A DNA stretch of 64,000 bases from JALYGJ01 sp963781705 (GTDB lineage Bacteria; Chloroflexota; Limnocylindria; Limnocylindrales; CSP1-4). This document shows positions 1 to 7,030 of the stretch, piece after piece (positions within the stretch are counted from its first letter, which is position 1; each line of letters starts with the position of its first letter). The stretch covers positions 62,001 to 126,000 of the forward strand of contig CAWAGP010000002.1 of NCBI GenBank assembly GCA_963781705.1. The letters are read 5' to 3'. The translations under genes were made by a program, and so were the position numbers. A model generated the notes under the pieces. The model ran no database searches and had not been told where the DNA came from. It was given only the letters and a program-made list of their open reading frames with translations.

Positions 1-234
1 ATCGCCGGCGGGCTGGTCGACGAGCGCCAGGCTGACGGCGTCACGCTGACCGAGTGGGCCGAGCGCTTGCCGGCGGAGATCGAGCCTGAACGAGTGACGG
101 TGCGCTTCGTCGTCCTTGACGGTGACCAGCGGGATATCACGGTCGAACCGGGCAATCCGGCACACGAGCGGTACCTGGCCGCGGCGCGCGCCTGGACGAC
201 GGTCACCGCGAGCGGCGCGAGGGCGGCGTCGTGA
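1..234 (+). CDS. tsaE: TsaE C-terminus (tRNA t6A biosynthesis ATPase), truncated by window start
   Basis: The frame is open from base 1 and ends at TGA 232-234, giving the last 77 residues. The stretch VTLTEWAERL matches the conserved end of the TsaE P-loop ATPase (Leu-x-x-Glu-Trp-x-Glu-Arg), which cycles the TsaB-TsaD complex during formation of N6-threonylcarbamoyladenosine on ANN-decoding tRNAs. The P-loop itself lies outside the window. The stop overlaps the GTG start of tsaB (GTGA), and tsaB, rimI and tsaD follow, which supports the call. It could be taken for an anonymous fragment on sequence alone, but the context makes TsaE likely. Confidence 0.85.
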   Translation: MAGGLVDERQADGVTLTEWAERLPAEIEPERVTVRFVVLDGDQRDITVEPGNPAHERYLAAARAWTTVTASGARAAS

Positions 235-941
235 GTGTCGGCGGGCCGTTGCTGGTGCTCGATACTGCGACACGCACCCCGGTGCTTGGACTCGCCCGCG
301 AGAACGGCGATCTCATCGCCCACAGCGAGTGGACGAGCCGCCACCGTCACGGCGAGGAGTTGCTCGAGCACCTCGACCAGCTGCTGGCGTCCGCCGGCGT
401 GCAACGGACGGCCATCGGTGGCGTGGTCGTCGGCACGGGGCCGGGCAGTTTCACCGGTCTGCGCATCGGCCTCGCAACGGCCAAGGTCATCGCCTACAGC
501 CTTGACGCGCCGCTGATCGGCGTGTCGACCAGCGCGGCCATTGCCCTGGCGGCCTCCGGCGCGCGTCCACTGACGCTGGCCGTGGCGCTGCCGGCCGGCG
601 TCGCCGATCGCTATGTTCACCTGGTGCGCGTCGCGGATGGGCGCGCGATTGAGGTCGCGCCGCCGCGGCTGGTCGCCGGCGACGAGCAGTTGATCGCGGC
701 GGCGGGTCAGGCTCGCCTGGTGGCCGTCGACCTCGATGCGGCGGCGGTACCGGAGTCAGCGCGCGAACTGGGCCGCCGGGCACTCGATGGGCTGGCCGCG
801 GCGCTGGCCGCTGATGGCGCACGACGACTTGCCGCCGGTGAGCGCAGTGCGCCGGCGACGCTCGTGCCGGCATACGTCGCGCTCCCGCGCGGCGTGGGTG
901 AGGTGAGGGGAGAGATCGAGTGGTCCGTCGACCGCCGTTGA
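231..941 (+). CDS. tsaB: TsaB, tRNA threonylcarbamoyladenosine complex subunit
   Basis: A 236-residue ASKHA-fold protein. The N-terminus LLVLDTATRTPVLGLA and the motif GTGPGSFTGLRIGLATAK (about residues 68-85) are typical of TsaB/YeaZ, the scaffold that pairs with TsaD to make t6A37 on tRNA. The C-terminal half diverges, as is usual in this family. The GTG start at 231 overlaps the tsaE stop, and the 3' end overlaps the GTG start of rimI by 22 bases, so the genes are probably translated as one unit. Confidence 0.93.
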   Translation: MSVGGPLLVLDTATRTPVLGLARENGDLIAHSEWTSRHRHGEELLEHLDQLLASAGVQRTAIGGVVVGTGPGSFTGLRIGLATAKVIAYSLDAPLIGVSTSAAIALAASGARPLTLAVALPAGVADRYVHLVRVADGRAIEVAPPRLVAGDEQLIAAAGQARLVAVDLDAAAVPESARELGRRALDGLAAALAADGARRLAAGERSAPATLVPAYVALPRGVGEVRGEIEWSVDRR

Positions 942-1501
942 GGCTGCTGGTCGAGCCAATGACGCTCGCCGACATCCCGGCCGTCCACCACATAGAGCAG
1001 GCCAGCTTCCCCGTACCGTGGCCCGACTACGCCTTCAGCCAGGAGATCCAGGCCAATCGTCTGGCGCACTACCTGGTGGTGCGCGCCGGTGGCGAGACGG
1101 TCGGCTACGGCGGAATGTGGCTGATGGTCGACGAGGCGCACGTCACCACGTTCGCCGTGCTGCCGGCCTGGCGCCGGCAGGGCATCGGCGGCCGCCTGCT
1201 GCTCGCCCTGATGCAACTTGCGCGCGACCAGGGCGCGCGGGTGGCGACGCTGGAGGTGCGCATCTCCAACCGTGCCGCGCGGTCGCTCTATGCCCAGTTC
1301 GGCTTCCGGCCGGTGGGGGTGCGGCCGCGCTATTACTCCGACAACGGCGAGGACGCGCTGATCATGACCACCGGTGCGCTGGCGTCGGCCGACATGATCA
1401 CTCTCCTCGCAGTACTCGAGCGGCGCTACGGCAATGAACTGGCCGGAACTCCCGAGTCGGTTGCCGGCGCCAGCGCGGACGAGGCGAACGATGGCCGCTA
1501 G
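920..1501 (+). CDS. rimI: RimI-like GNAT N-acetyltransferase
   Basis: A 193-residue GNAT protein. The acetyl-CoA pyrophosphate loop is visible as RRQGIGGRLL, after VTTFAVLPAW, and the C-terminal ARSLYAQFGFRPVGVR block is characteristic of RimI. RimI acetylates the N-terminus of ribosomal protein S18 in E. coli and is often encoded between tsaB and tsaD, exactly as here. The start is GTG 920 inside tsaB. A tail of about 30 residues after the GNAT fold has no recognisable motif. The actual substrate here is inferred from the family. Confidence 0.88.
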   Translation: MVRRPPLRLLVEPMTLADIPAVHHIEQASFPVPWPDYAFSQEIQANRLAHYLVVRAGGETVGYGGMWLMVDEAHVTTFAVLPAWRRQGIGGRLLLALMQLARDQGARVATLEVRISNRAARSLYAQFGFRPVGVRPRYYSDNGEDALIMTTGALASADMITLLAVLERRYGNELAGTPESVAGASADEANDGR

Positions 1502-2573
1502 TGGGCGGATCCTGGCCGTCGAGTCGTCGTGCGACGAGACGGCCGTGGCCGTGGTCGACCATGGCCGTCGCATCGTCACCAGCGTGGTTGCCAGCCAGGT
1601 CGCATTGCACAGCGTCACCGGCGGCATCGTTCCCGAGGTGGCCGCCCGAGCGCACCTGCGCTGGATGATCCCGGTACTCGAGGAGGCGCGCCAGCAGGCG
1701 CACATCGACGACTGGTCGGAGATTGAGGCCGTGGCCGTGACGGAGGGGCCTGGCCTCGCCGGTTCGCTGCTGGTCGGCATCACCATGGCTAAGACGCTCG
1801 CCTGGCTGCACGAACTGCCGTTGGTGCCCGTGAACCATCTCGAGGGTCACATCTACGCCGCCTGGCTGCTAGATCCGGACGAGCCGGACCGTCCGGCGCC
1901 CGAGTTTCCGTTGGTGGCGCTCGTCGTCAGCGGCGGCCACACCTTCCTGGTCGAGATGACCGATCAGCTGACCTACCGCCTGCTGGGCCAGACCGTCGAC
2001 GATGCCGCCGGGGAGGCCTTCGACAAGGTCGGCCGGCTGCTCGGCCTGCCGTATCCGGGCGGCCCGGCCATCATGCGCGCGGCCGAGGGCGCCCGCCGGC
2101 AGGACCGCGTGTTTCCGCGCGCCTGGCTGGGCGAGTCGTTCGATTTTTCGTTCAGCGGCCTGAAGACCGCCGCTCGACGCGAGGTCGCGCGCGAGCTGGG
2201 TCTCGAGGTTTCGGCGATGGGCTCCGACGCGCAGCCGCTGGCCGGCGAAGCGGTGGCCGAGCTGGCCTTCGGCTTCCAGGAGTCCGTCGTTGATGTGCTG
2301 TCGGCGAAGACCCTGCGCGCGGCCGAGGCGATCGGCGCGCGGACGATCATCGTCGGCGGGGGAGTGGCCGCCAACAGCGTTCTCCGCGGACGCATTACCG
2401 AAGGCGCGCAGCTGCGTGGCATCAGCGTGGTCGTGCCGCGACCCGGACTGTGCACCGACAACGCGGCCATGATCGGCGCGGCCGGCTACTTCCGTGCCTG
2501 CGCCGGCGAGCGCGGCGGGCCTGAACTGTCCGCCAAACCGTCGCTCAAGCTGGCGCTGCCGCAACCAATCTGA
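1491..2573 (+). CDS. tsaD: TsaD, tRNA t6A threonylcarbamoyltransferase
   Basis: A 360-residue Kae1/Qri7/TsaD protein that transfers the threonylcarbamoyl group from threonylcarbamoyl-AMP to A37 of tRNA. ILAVESSCDETAVAVVD opens the ASKHA fold. The metal-binding HLEGH is at residues 116-120, and the C-terminal CTDNAAMIGAAG supplies a further conserved Asp. I chose ATG 1491, where the protein begins MAASGRILAVESSCDE, rather than an upstream in-frame ATG at 1434 that would run deep inside rimI. The 11-base overlap with rimI fits the operon. Confidence 0.95.
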   Translation: MAASGRILAVESSCDETAVAVVDHGRRIVTSVVASQVALHSVTGGIVPEVAARAHLRWMIPVLEEARQQAHIDDWSEIEAVAVTEGPGLAGSLLVGITMAKTLAWLHELPLVPVNHLEGHIYAAWLLDPDEPDRPAPEFPLVALVVSGGHTFLVEMTDQLTYRLLGQTVDDAAGEAFDKVGRLLGLPYPGGPAIMRAAEGARRQDRVFPRAWLGESFDFSFSGLKTAARREVARELGLEVSAMGSDAQPLAGEAVAELAFGFQESVVDVLSAKTLRAAEAIGARTIIVGGGVAANSVLRGRITEGAQLRGISVVVPRPGLCTDNAAMIGAAGYFRACAGERGGPELSAKPSLKLALPQPI

Positions 2574-2649
2574 GGCCGCCCCTCCCGCTGGGGGCCACTC
2601 GGCCCGACCCGATCGTGACGAATGGCCTGCGGCTTCTATAGGTTGGCGA

Positions 2650-2674
2650 CATATATTCGTTGACAGCGCATATG
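2650..2674. promoter_or_regulatory. Imperfect dyad, candidate ArsR-family operator/promoter of the hdr/qmo-like operon
   Basis: CATAT (2650-2654) and ATATG (2670-2674) form a dyad around ATTCGTTGACAGCGC in an otherwise GC-rich stretch. It lies just upstream of an ArsR-type regulator gene. A TATATT (2652-2657) could be the -10 box, and the arms would then cover the RNA polymerase site. AT-rich dyads of this kind are typical ArsR/SmtB operators. Autoregulation by the downstream ArsR protein is inferred. Confidence 0.45.
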
Positions 2675-2717
2675 AGCGCTAAGCAGGTTGAAGCAACGTC
2701 GCTACGAGGAACTGGTT

Positions 2718-3089
2718 GTGCTGAGTCTGACCGAGGATCTCGACGAGTTGCAGGCCTCCGTACTGCGCACGCTGGCTAGTGCCACTCGCCTGCGCATCAT
2801 TCACGCCCTTGCAGTCGGCCCGTCCGAGGTTCATGACCTGGCCGATGCGCTGGGCCTGAGTCAGTCGGCGACTTCCCAGCACCTGGCGGCGATGCGTGGC
2901 GCGGGCGTCGTGGAAGCGACGCGCGACGGCCGCATCGTGCAGTACCGCCTGAGCGATCCCGATCTGCTGGTCGCCTGCGACCTGCTGCGCGTGGCGCTGG
3001 TCCGACGCCTGACCCTGTTGGGCAACCTGGCTGCCAGCGCCGATGGCGGGGGCCGGGCCGAGCGATCGACTGTCGTCGTCGGTCATTGA
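2718..3089 (+). CDS. ArsR/SmtB-family winged-helix regulator
   Basis: A 123-residue ArsR-type repressor. The winged helix runs from ASATRLRIIHAL to VQYRLSDP, with a recognition helix in LGLSQSATSQHLAAMRGAG. I chose GTG 2718 because GAGGA lies 7 nt upstream; TTG 2688 would add ten residues but has no ribosome site. Only one cysteine is present (in VACDLLR), so the two-cysteine sulfide/persulfide switch of SqrR/BigR or sHdrR regulators is not evident, and metal-binding Cys motifs are missing. It is the first gene of the DsrE-TusA-Hdr operon and probably controls it, but its inducer cannot be read from the sequence. Confidence 0.82.
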   Translation: MLSLTEDLDELQASVLRTLASATRLRIIHALAVGPSEVHDLADALGLSQSATSQHLAAMRGAGVVEATRDGRIVQYRLSDPDLLVACDLLRVALVRRLTLLGNLAASADGGGRAERSTVVVGH

Positions 3090-3119
3090 AATAGTCAGGT
3101 TCGAAAGGAGCACGCGACG

Positions 3120-3485
3120 ATGGCTGAGCCGGAGAAGCTGGTAATCATGGTCACCCACGGGCCGGACAGTCCCGAGATGGCAACCATCCCGTTCGTCATG
3201 GCCGGGGCCGCGCTGGCCTCCGACGTAGAGGTGGTCATCGGCCTGCAGGGCGACGGTGTCCGTCTTGCGCACGAGGGCGAAGCGGCAACGGTAGCCGCGC
3301 CCGGTTTCCCGCCGCTCGCCAAGCTGCTCGCCGACTTCGCTGAGCTGGGCGGCACGATCCTCGTCTGTGGGCCGTGCGCCAAGAGCCGCGAGATCGAGAA
3401 CGCGCTCATTGCCGGCGCCGAAATCGTCGCCGCGGGTCGTTTCGTGGCCGAGATCACGTCGGCCAGGGCATCGCTGAGCTACTGA
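3120..3485 (+). CDS. DsrE-family sulfur-carrier protein
   Basis: A 121-residue cytoplasmic protein with the DsrE/DsrF fold: an initial VIMVTHGPDSPEMATIPF strand-loop and the conserved Cys site VCGPCAKSR (Cys83 and Cys86). Such proteins bind sulfane sulfur as persulfides and exchange it with TusA in sulfur-oxidising bacteria. An AAAGGAG ribosome site lies upstream. The gene sits directly before tusA and the Hdr-like genes, the same pairing seen in dsr and sHdr clusters. Whether it belongs to DsrE2, DsrE3 or another branch cannot be decided here, though the absence of membrane segments argues against DsrE2. Confidence 0.85.
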   Translation: MAEPEKLVIMVTHGPDSPEMATIPFVMAGAALASDVEVVIGLQGDGVRLAHEGEAATVAAPGFPPLAKLLADFAELGGTILVCGPCAKSREIENALIAGAEIVAAGRFVAEITSARASLSY

Positions 3486-3525
3486 ACCAAGAAGCTGAGT
3501 TACTGACCAAGAAGGAGTTCGAAAC

Positions 3526-3789
3526 ATGACCGCCATTGCCACGTCCGAGCTGGACACCATCGTTGCCGACAAGGTCATCGACGCGCGCGGCGCGGCGTGC
3601 CCAGGCCCATTGCTCGAAGCCAAGAAGGGCATGAACAGCGTGCCCGTCGGCGGCACCATCGAGATCTGGTCGAGCGACCCGGTGACCAAGTCCGACATCG
3701 CCGCGTGGGCGAACAAGGTCGGCCACGAAGCGCTCGGCTTTATCGAGGCCGAGGGCTACGACCGCGTCTTCGTTCGCCGCGGCAAGTAA
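3526..3789 (+). CDS. tusA: TusA-family sulfurtransferase
   Basis: An 87-residue protein with the signature CPGPLLEAKKGM (Cys25-Pro-Gly-Pro28), the persulfide-carrying cysteine and helix of TusA/SirA. TusA relays sulfane sulfur, to DsrE proteins in sulfur metabolism or to TusBCD/MnmA in tRNA thiolation. AAGGAG precedes the ATG at a good distance. Gene order with DsrE and Hdr-like subunits points to the catabolic or redox relay rather than tRNA thiolation. This functional choice is inferred from context. Confidence 0.93.
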   Translation: MTAIATSELDTIVADKVIDARGAACPGPLLEAKKGMNSVPVGGTIEIWSSDPVTKSDIAAWANKVGHEALGFIEAEGYDRVFVRRGK

Positions 3790-3819
3790 CCGGACACGCA
3801 CTAGCGGCAGGCAGTGACC

Positions 3820-4257
3820 ATGACCGACACACACGCCGAGCAGGCTCATTCGGACGCGGCCGCGCCGCGCATCCTGGTCTTCTCGACGAACACGATCTCC
3901 GATCCGGGAATCGACCTGGCCGGTAGCTCGCACATGAGCTATCCGCCGGGCGTCATGGTCATCAGCCTGCCGTGCACCAGCGGCATTCGACCGTCGTGGA
4001 TCCTGCACGCCATCGAGCACGGTTTCGACGGCGTGTTCATCGCCTCCGACGGCGACGAGTGCGCCTTTCTGCCCGACTGCTCCAAGCGTTCGTCGCGCAT
4101 CGTCGGCGAGGCCCAGACGCTCATGAAAGAACGTGGCCTCAACCCCAACCGGCTGAAGCTGGCGGCGATCTGCTCGGTCTGTTCCGAGCCATTCACGAAG
4201 CACGTGACCCAGTTCTCGAGCACGCTCGCCGAACTCGGCGCAGCGGTGGCGAGGTGA
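3820..4257 (+). CDS. MvhD/FrhD-like iron-sulfur subunit, atypical cysteine set
   Basis: A 145-residue stand-alone domain of the methyl-viologen-reducing hydrogenase delta family, the module that links HdrA to its electron partner and is fused to the C-terminus of QmoB in sulfate reducers. Family landmarks are seen: IDLAGSSHMSYPPGVMVI, the Cys52 block and the GxDGVFIASDGDECAF block (Cys81). The usual N-terminal Cys-x-x-Cys is replaced by TNTI in FSTNTISD, while a new Cys118-x-x-Cys121 (CSVC) occurs near the end. Cluster ligation is therefore uncertain. ATG 3820 is preferred over GTG 3814 because of GGCAGG 8 nt upstream. Confidence 0.75.
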   Translation: MTDTHAEQAHSDAAAPRILVFSTNTISDPGIDLAGSSHMSYPPGVMVISLPCTSGIRPSWILHAIEHGFDGVFIASDGDECAFLPDCSKRSSRIVGEAQTLMKERGLNPNRLKLAAICSVCSEPFTKHVTQFSSTLAELGAAVAR

Positions 4258-4261
4258 CCCG

Positions 4262-7030
4262 ATGAACGATGCCTGCGCAGTGCCCGCGACCACCAAGATG
4301 GACTACGACGTGCTCGTCGTCGGCAGCGGCATCGGTGGCATGGAGTCCGCCCTCAAGCTCGGCGACATGGGCTACAAGGTGCTGCTCGTAGAGAAGGATG
4401 CCAGCGTCGGCGGCAAGATGATCCTGCTGTCGAAGGTCTTCCCCACGCTCGATTGCGCCAGCTGCATATCGACACCCAAGATGGCGGCGACCATCCACCA
4501 TCCCAACATCACCGCGCTGACCTACAGCCAGATCGACGGGATCCGCCGTTCGGCGGACGGACATTTCCACGCATCGGTCACCAAGAAAGCGCGCTTCGTC
4601 GACATCGACACCTGCACCGGCTGCCAGAAGTGCGAGACGGCCTGCACCGTGGCCGTGCCCGATCAGTTCAACGCCGATCTCGTGGCGCGCCGTGCTGCAT
4701 ACATCGCCTTCCCCCAGGCGGTGCCCAAGAAGGCGGTCATCGACCGTGCCGGCAGCTCGCCGTGCTCGTATGCCTGTCCGGCCGGCATCCAGGCGCACGG
4801 ATACGTGTCGCTGATCCGCAGCGGCGAGTATGAGAAGGCCTACCGGTTGGTCCTCGACGCCACGCCGCTGGTAGGTAGCCTCGGCCGCGCCTGTTACGCG
4901 CCGTGCGAGGGTGAGTGCACCCGTGGATCGCTCGAGGGCACGCTGCCGATTCGGCGTCTGAAGCGCTTCATCTCGGACGAGCACGACGCGTCGGGCACCG
5001 GCCCGGGCATCGACATCCCGCCGTCCAACGGGCGCCGCGTCGCGATCGTCGGCTCAGGCCCGACCGGGCTCACCGCCGCCTGGCAGCTCGCGCGCAAGGG
5101 TTACTCGGTGCGCATCCTCGAGGCGGCACCGGTCGCTGGTGGGTTCCTGCGCCTGGGCATCCCGTCCTACCGCCTGCCCGAGTCGGTCGTCGAGCGCGAT
5201 ATCGACAACGTTCGCGCAGCCGGCGTGGAGATCGTCACCGACACTGTGGTGCGCGACATCGCCGCGCTGAAGGAAGACGGCTTCGACGCCGTGCTGGTCG
5301 CCACCGGTACCCACAAGTCGCTGGGCCTGGGCGTGCCGGGCGAGGACCGCCTGGGCGTCCTGGGCGGGACCGACTTCCTGCGCAAGGTCAAGCTCGGCAC
5401 GCCGATGGACCTGGGCGGCCGCAACGTGGTCGTCGTCGGCGGTGGCAACGTGGCCATGGACGCCGCGCGGACCGCCCGCCGGCTGGGCGCCGCTTCGGTC
5501 ACCGTCGCCTATCGGCGCGGTCGAGAAGAAATGCCTGCCCATCATGTCGAGGCCGACGACACCGAACGAGAGGGCGTCCGTTTCAGCTTCCAGGTTGCCC
5601 CGGTCGAGGTGACCGGCAACGCGCAGGGCGCCGTCGACAGCTTGCGCTGCACGCGCATGCGGCTGGGCGAGCCCGACGCCTCCGGGCGCCGGCGGCCCGA
5701 ACCGATCGTTGGCAGCGAGCACGTGATCCCATGCGATCTGATCATCGCGGCCATCGGCATGCGCCCCGACACGAGCCCGTTCGCGGGCCAGCTCGCGACC
5801 GATGACGGTGGCCGCCTGCGGTCCGACCCCGATACCACCCAGACGGAGCTCGGCTACGTGTTCGCCGCAGGCGACGCCGTGCACGGCCCGACGGACATCA
5901 CCAGGGCCGTCGGCGAGGGACGGCGCGCCGCGCACATGATCGATCGCTGGTTGACCGGTGGGGCCATGGCTGGCTTCGACGATCGGTTGCCGGTGGTCGA
6001 CAAGCAGCAGGTCCTCGCGCGCCAGAAGGCCTACGCCGACCGAGCCGGGACCGCCGACGGCACGACGCTGATCGCGGCGCCGAGTGACTTCTCCGAAGTC
6101 GAGGCGCCGCTCACCGAGACCGAGGCGCGCGCGGCTGCTGGCCGATGCATCGACTGCGGGGTGTGCTCGGAATGCAACGAATGCGTGGCGGCCTGTCCGG
6201 TTGACGACTGCATCGACCTGCATGCGCGCGACCAGCATTTTGAAGCCGAGATCGGCGCGGTCGTCGTTTCGACCGGCTTCAAGCTGTTCCCAGCCGACCT
6301 GAAGCCAGAGTACGGCTTCGGTCGCTACAAGAACGTCATCACCGGCATGCAGATGGACCGCCTGCTGGCGCCCACTCGCCCGTTCAACACGATCCTGCGC
6401 CCGGGCGACGGCAAGATGCCCGAGCGGATCGCCTACATCCTGTGTACCGGTTCGCGCGACCAGACGGTCGGCAACCCGCTCTGCTCACGCTTCTGCTGCA
6501 TGTACTCGATCAAGCAGAACCAGCTGCTGATGGGTGCTCTGCCGCTCGCCGAGATAACCGTCCACTACATGGACATCCGCGCCCCGGGCAAGCGCTACGA
6601 CGAGTTCTACGAGCAGGCCAAGGCGATGGGCGCAACGTACGTCAAGGGCCGCGTGGCCGACGTCACCGAGAAGGAGAACGGCGACCTGGTCCTCAAGTAC
6701 GAGGACATCGAGCACGGCGGCGGGGTCGTCGAGGCCGAATACGACCTGGTCGTGCTGGCGGTCGGCGTCATGCCCAACCGCGATGCCGAGCAGTTGTTCG
6801 AGGTCGGCGAGCTGTCGCTCGACGAATGGAACTACGTTGCCGAACCAGATGAGGACCTGAATCCGGGCCGGACCAACATCCCCGGAGTGTTCGTGGCCGG
6901 GGCCGCGTCGGGGGCCAAGGACATCGCCGACTCGATCGTCCACGCGGGTGCCGCCGCGGCCCAGGTGGCCGCCCACCTCGAGCAGACGAAAACCACCGAA
7001 GTACCGACGATCGCGATGGTGCCGGCATGA
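4262..7030 (+). CDS. HdrA/QmoA-like flavoprotein with an inserted GltD-type NAD(P)H:acceptor module
   Basis: A 922-residue soluble flavo-iron-sulfur protein. Residues 15-135 are the HdrA/QmoA N-terminus: FAD motif VGSGIGGMESA, the DCASC site at 64-68, and a CTGCQKCETAC cluster. Residues about 160-600 are a complete GltD/glutamate-synthase-small-subunit-like module: CSYACPAG and CYAPCEGEC cluster ligands, a second FAD motif VAIVGSGPTGLTAAWQLARK (259-278) and an NAD(P) motif VVGGGNVAMDAARTARRLGA (391-410). HdrA then resumes: CIDCGVCSECNECVAACPVDDC-like ligands (629-650), the CTGSRD and CSRFCC motifs (728-746) and the final flavin loop. Inferred role: passes electrons between NAD(P)H and a Hdr/Qmo-type complex. 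It overlaps the next gene by ATGA. Confidence 0.85.
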   Translation: MNDACAVPATTKMDYDVLVVGSGIGGMESALKLGDMGYKVLLVEKDASVGGKMILLSKVFPTLDCASCISTPKMAATIHHPNITALTYSQIDGIRRSADGHFHASVTKKARFVDIDTCTGCQKCETACTVAVPDQFNADLVARRAAYIAFPQAVPKKAVIDRAGSSPCSYACPAGIQAHGYVSLIRSGEYEKAYRLVLDATPLVGSLGRACYAPCEGECTRGSLEGTLPIRRLKRFISDEHDASGTGPGIDIPPSNGRRVAIVGSGPTGLTAAWQLARKGYSVRILEAAPVAGGFLRLGIPSYRLPESVVERDIDNVRAAGVEIVTDTVVRDIAALKEDGFDAVLVATGTHKSLGLGVPGEDRLGVLGGTDFLRKVKLGTPMDLGGRNVVVVGGGNVAMDAARTARRLGAASVTVAYRRGREEMPAHHVEADDTEREGVRFSFQVAPVEVTGNAQGAVDSLRCTRMRLGEPDASGRRRPEPIVGSEHVIPCDLIIAAIGMRPDTSPFAGQLATDDGGRLRSDPDTTQTELGYVFAAGDAVHGPTDITRAVGEGRRAAHMIDRWLTGGAMAGFDDRLPVVDKQQVLARQKAYADRAGTADGTTLIAAPSDFSEVEAPLTETEARAAAGRCIDCGVCSECNECVAACPVDDCIDLHARDQHFEAEIGAVVVSTGFKLFPADLKPEYGFGRYKNVITGMQMDRLLAPTRPFNTILRPGDGKMPERIAYILCTGSRDQTVGNPLCSRFCCMYSIKQNQLLMGALPLAEITVHYMDIRAPGKRYDEFYEQAKAMGATYVKGRVADVTEKENGDLVLKYEDIEHGGGVVEAEYDLVVLAVGVMPNRDAEQLFEVGELSLDEWNYVAEPDEDLNPGRTNIPGVFVAGAASGAKDIADSIVHAGAAAAQVAAHLEQTKTTEVPTIAMVPA

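Noticed and set aside
2574..2600. Terminator after tsaD
   Set aside because: GGCC/GGGGGCC can form a short stem, but pairing is weak and there is no T-run.
5054..6238. A 394-codon minus-strand frame opposite the HdrA fusion
   Set aside because: Low-complexity Ala/Arg/Val translation, no motifs, entirely antisense to a strongly conserved protein.
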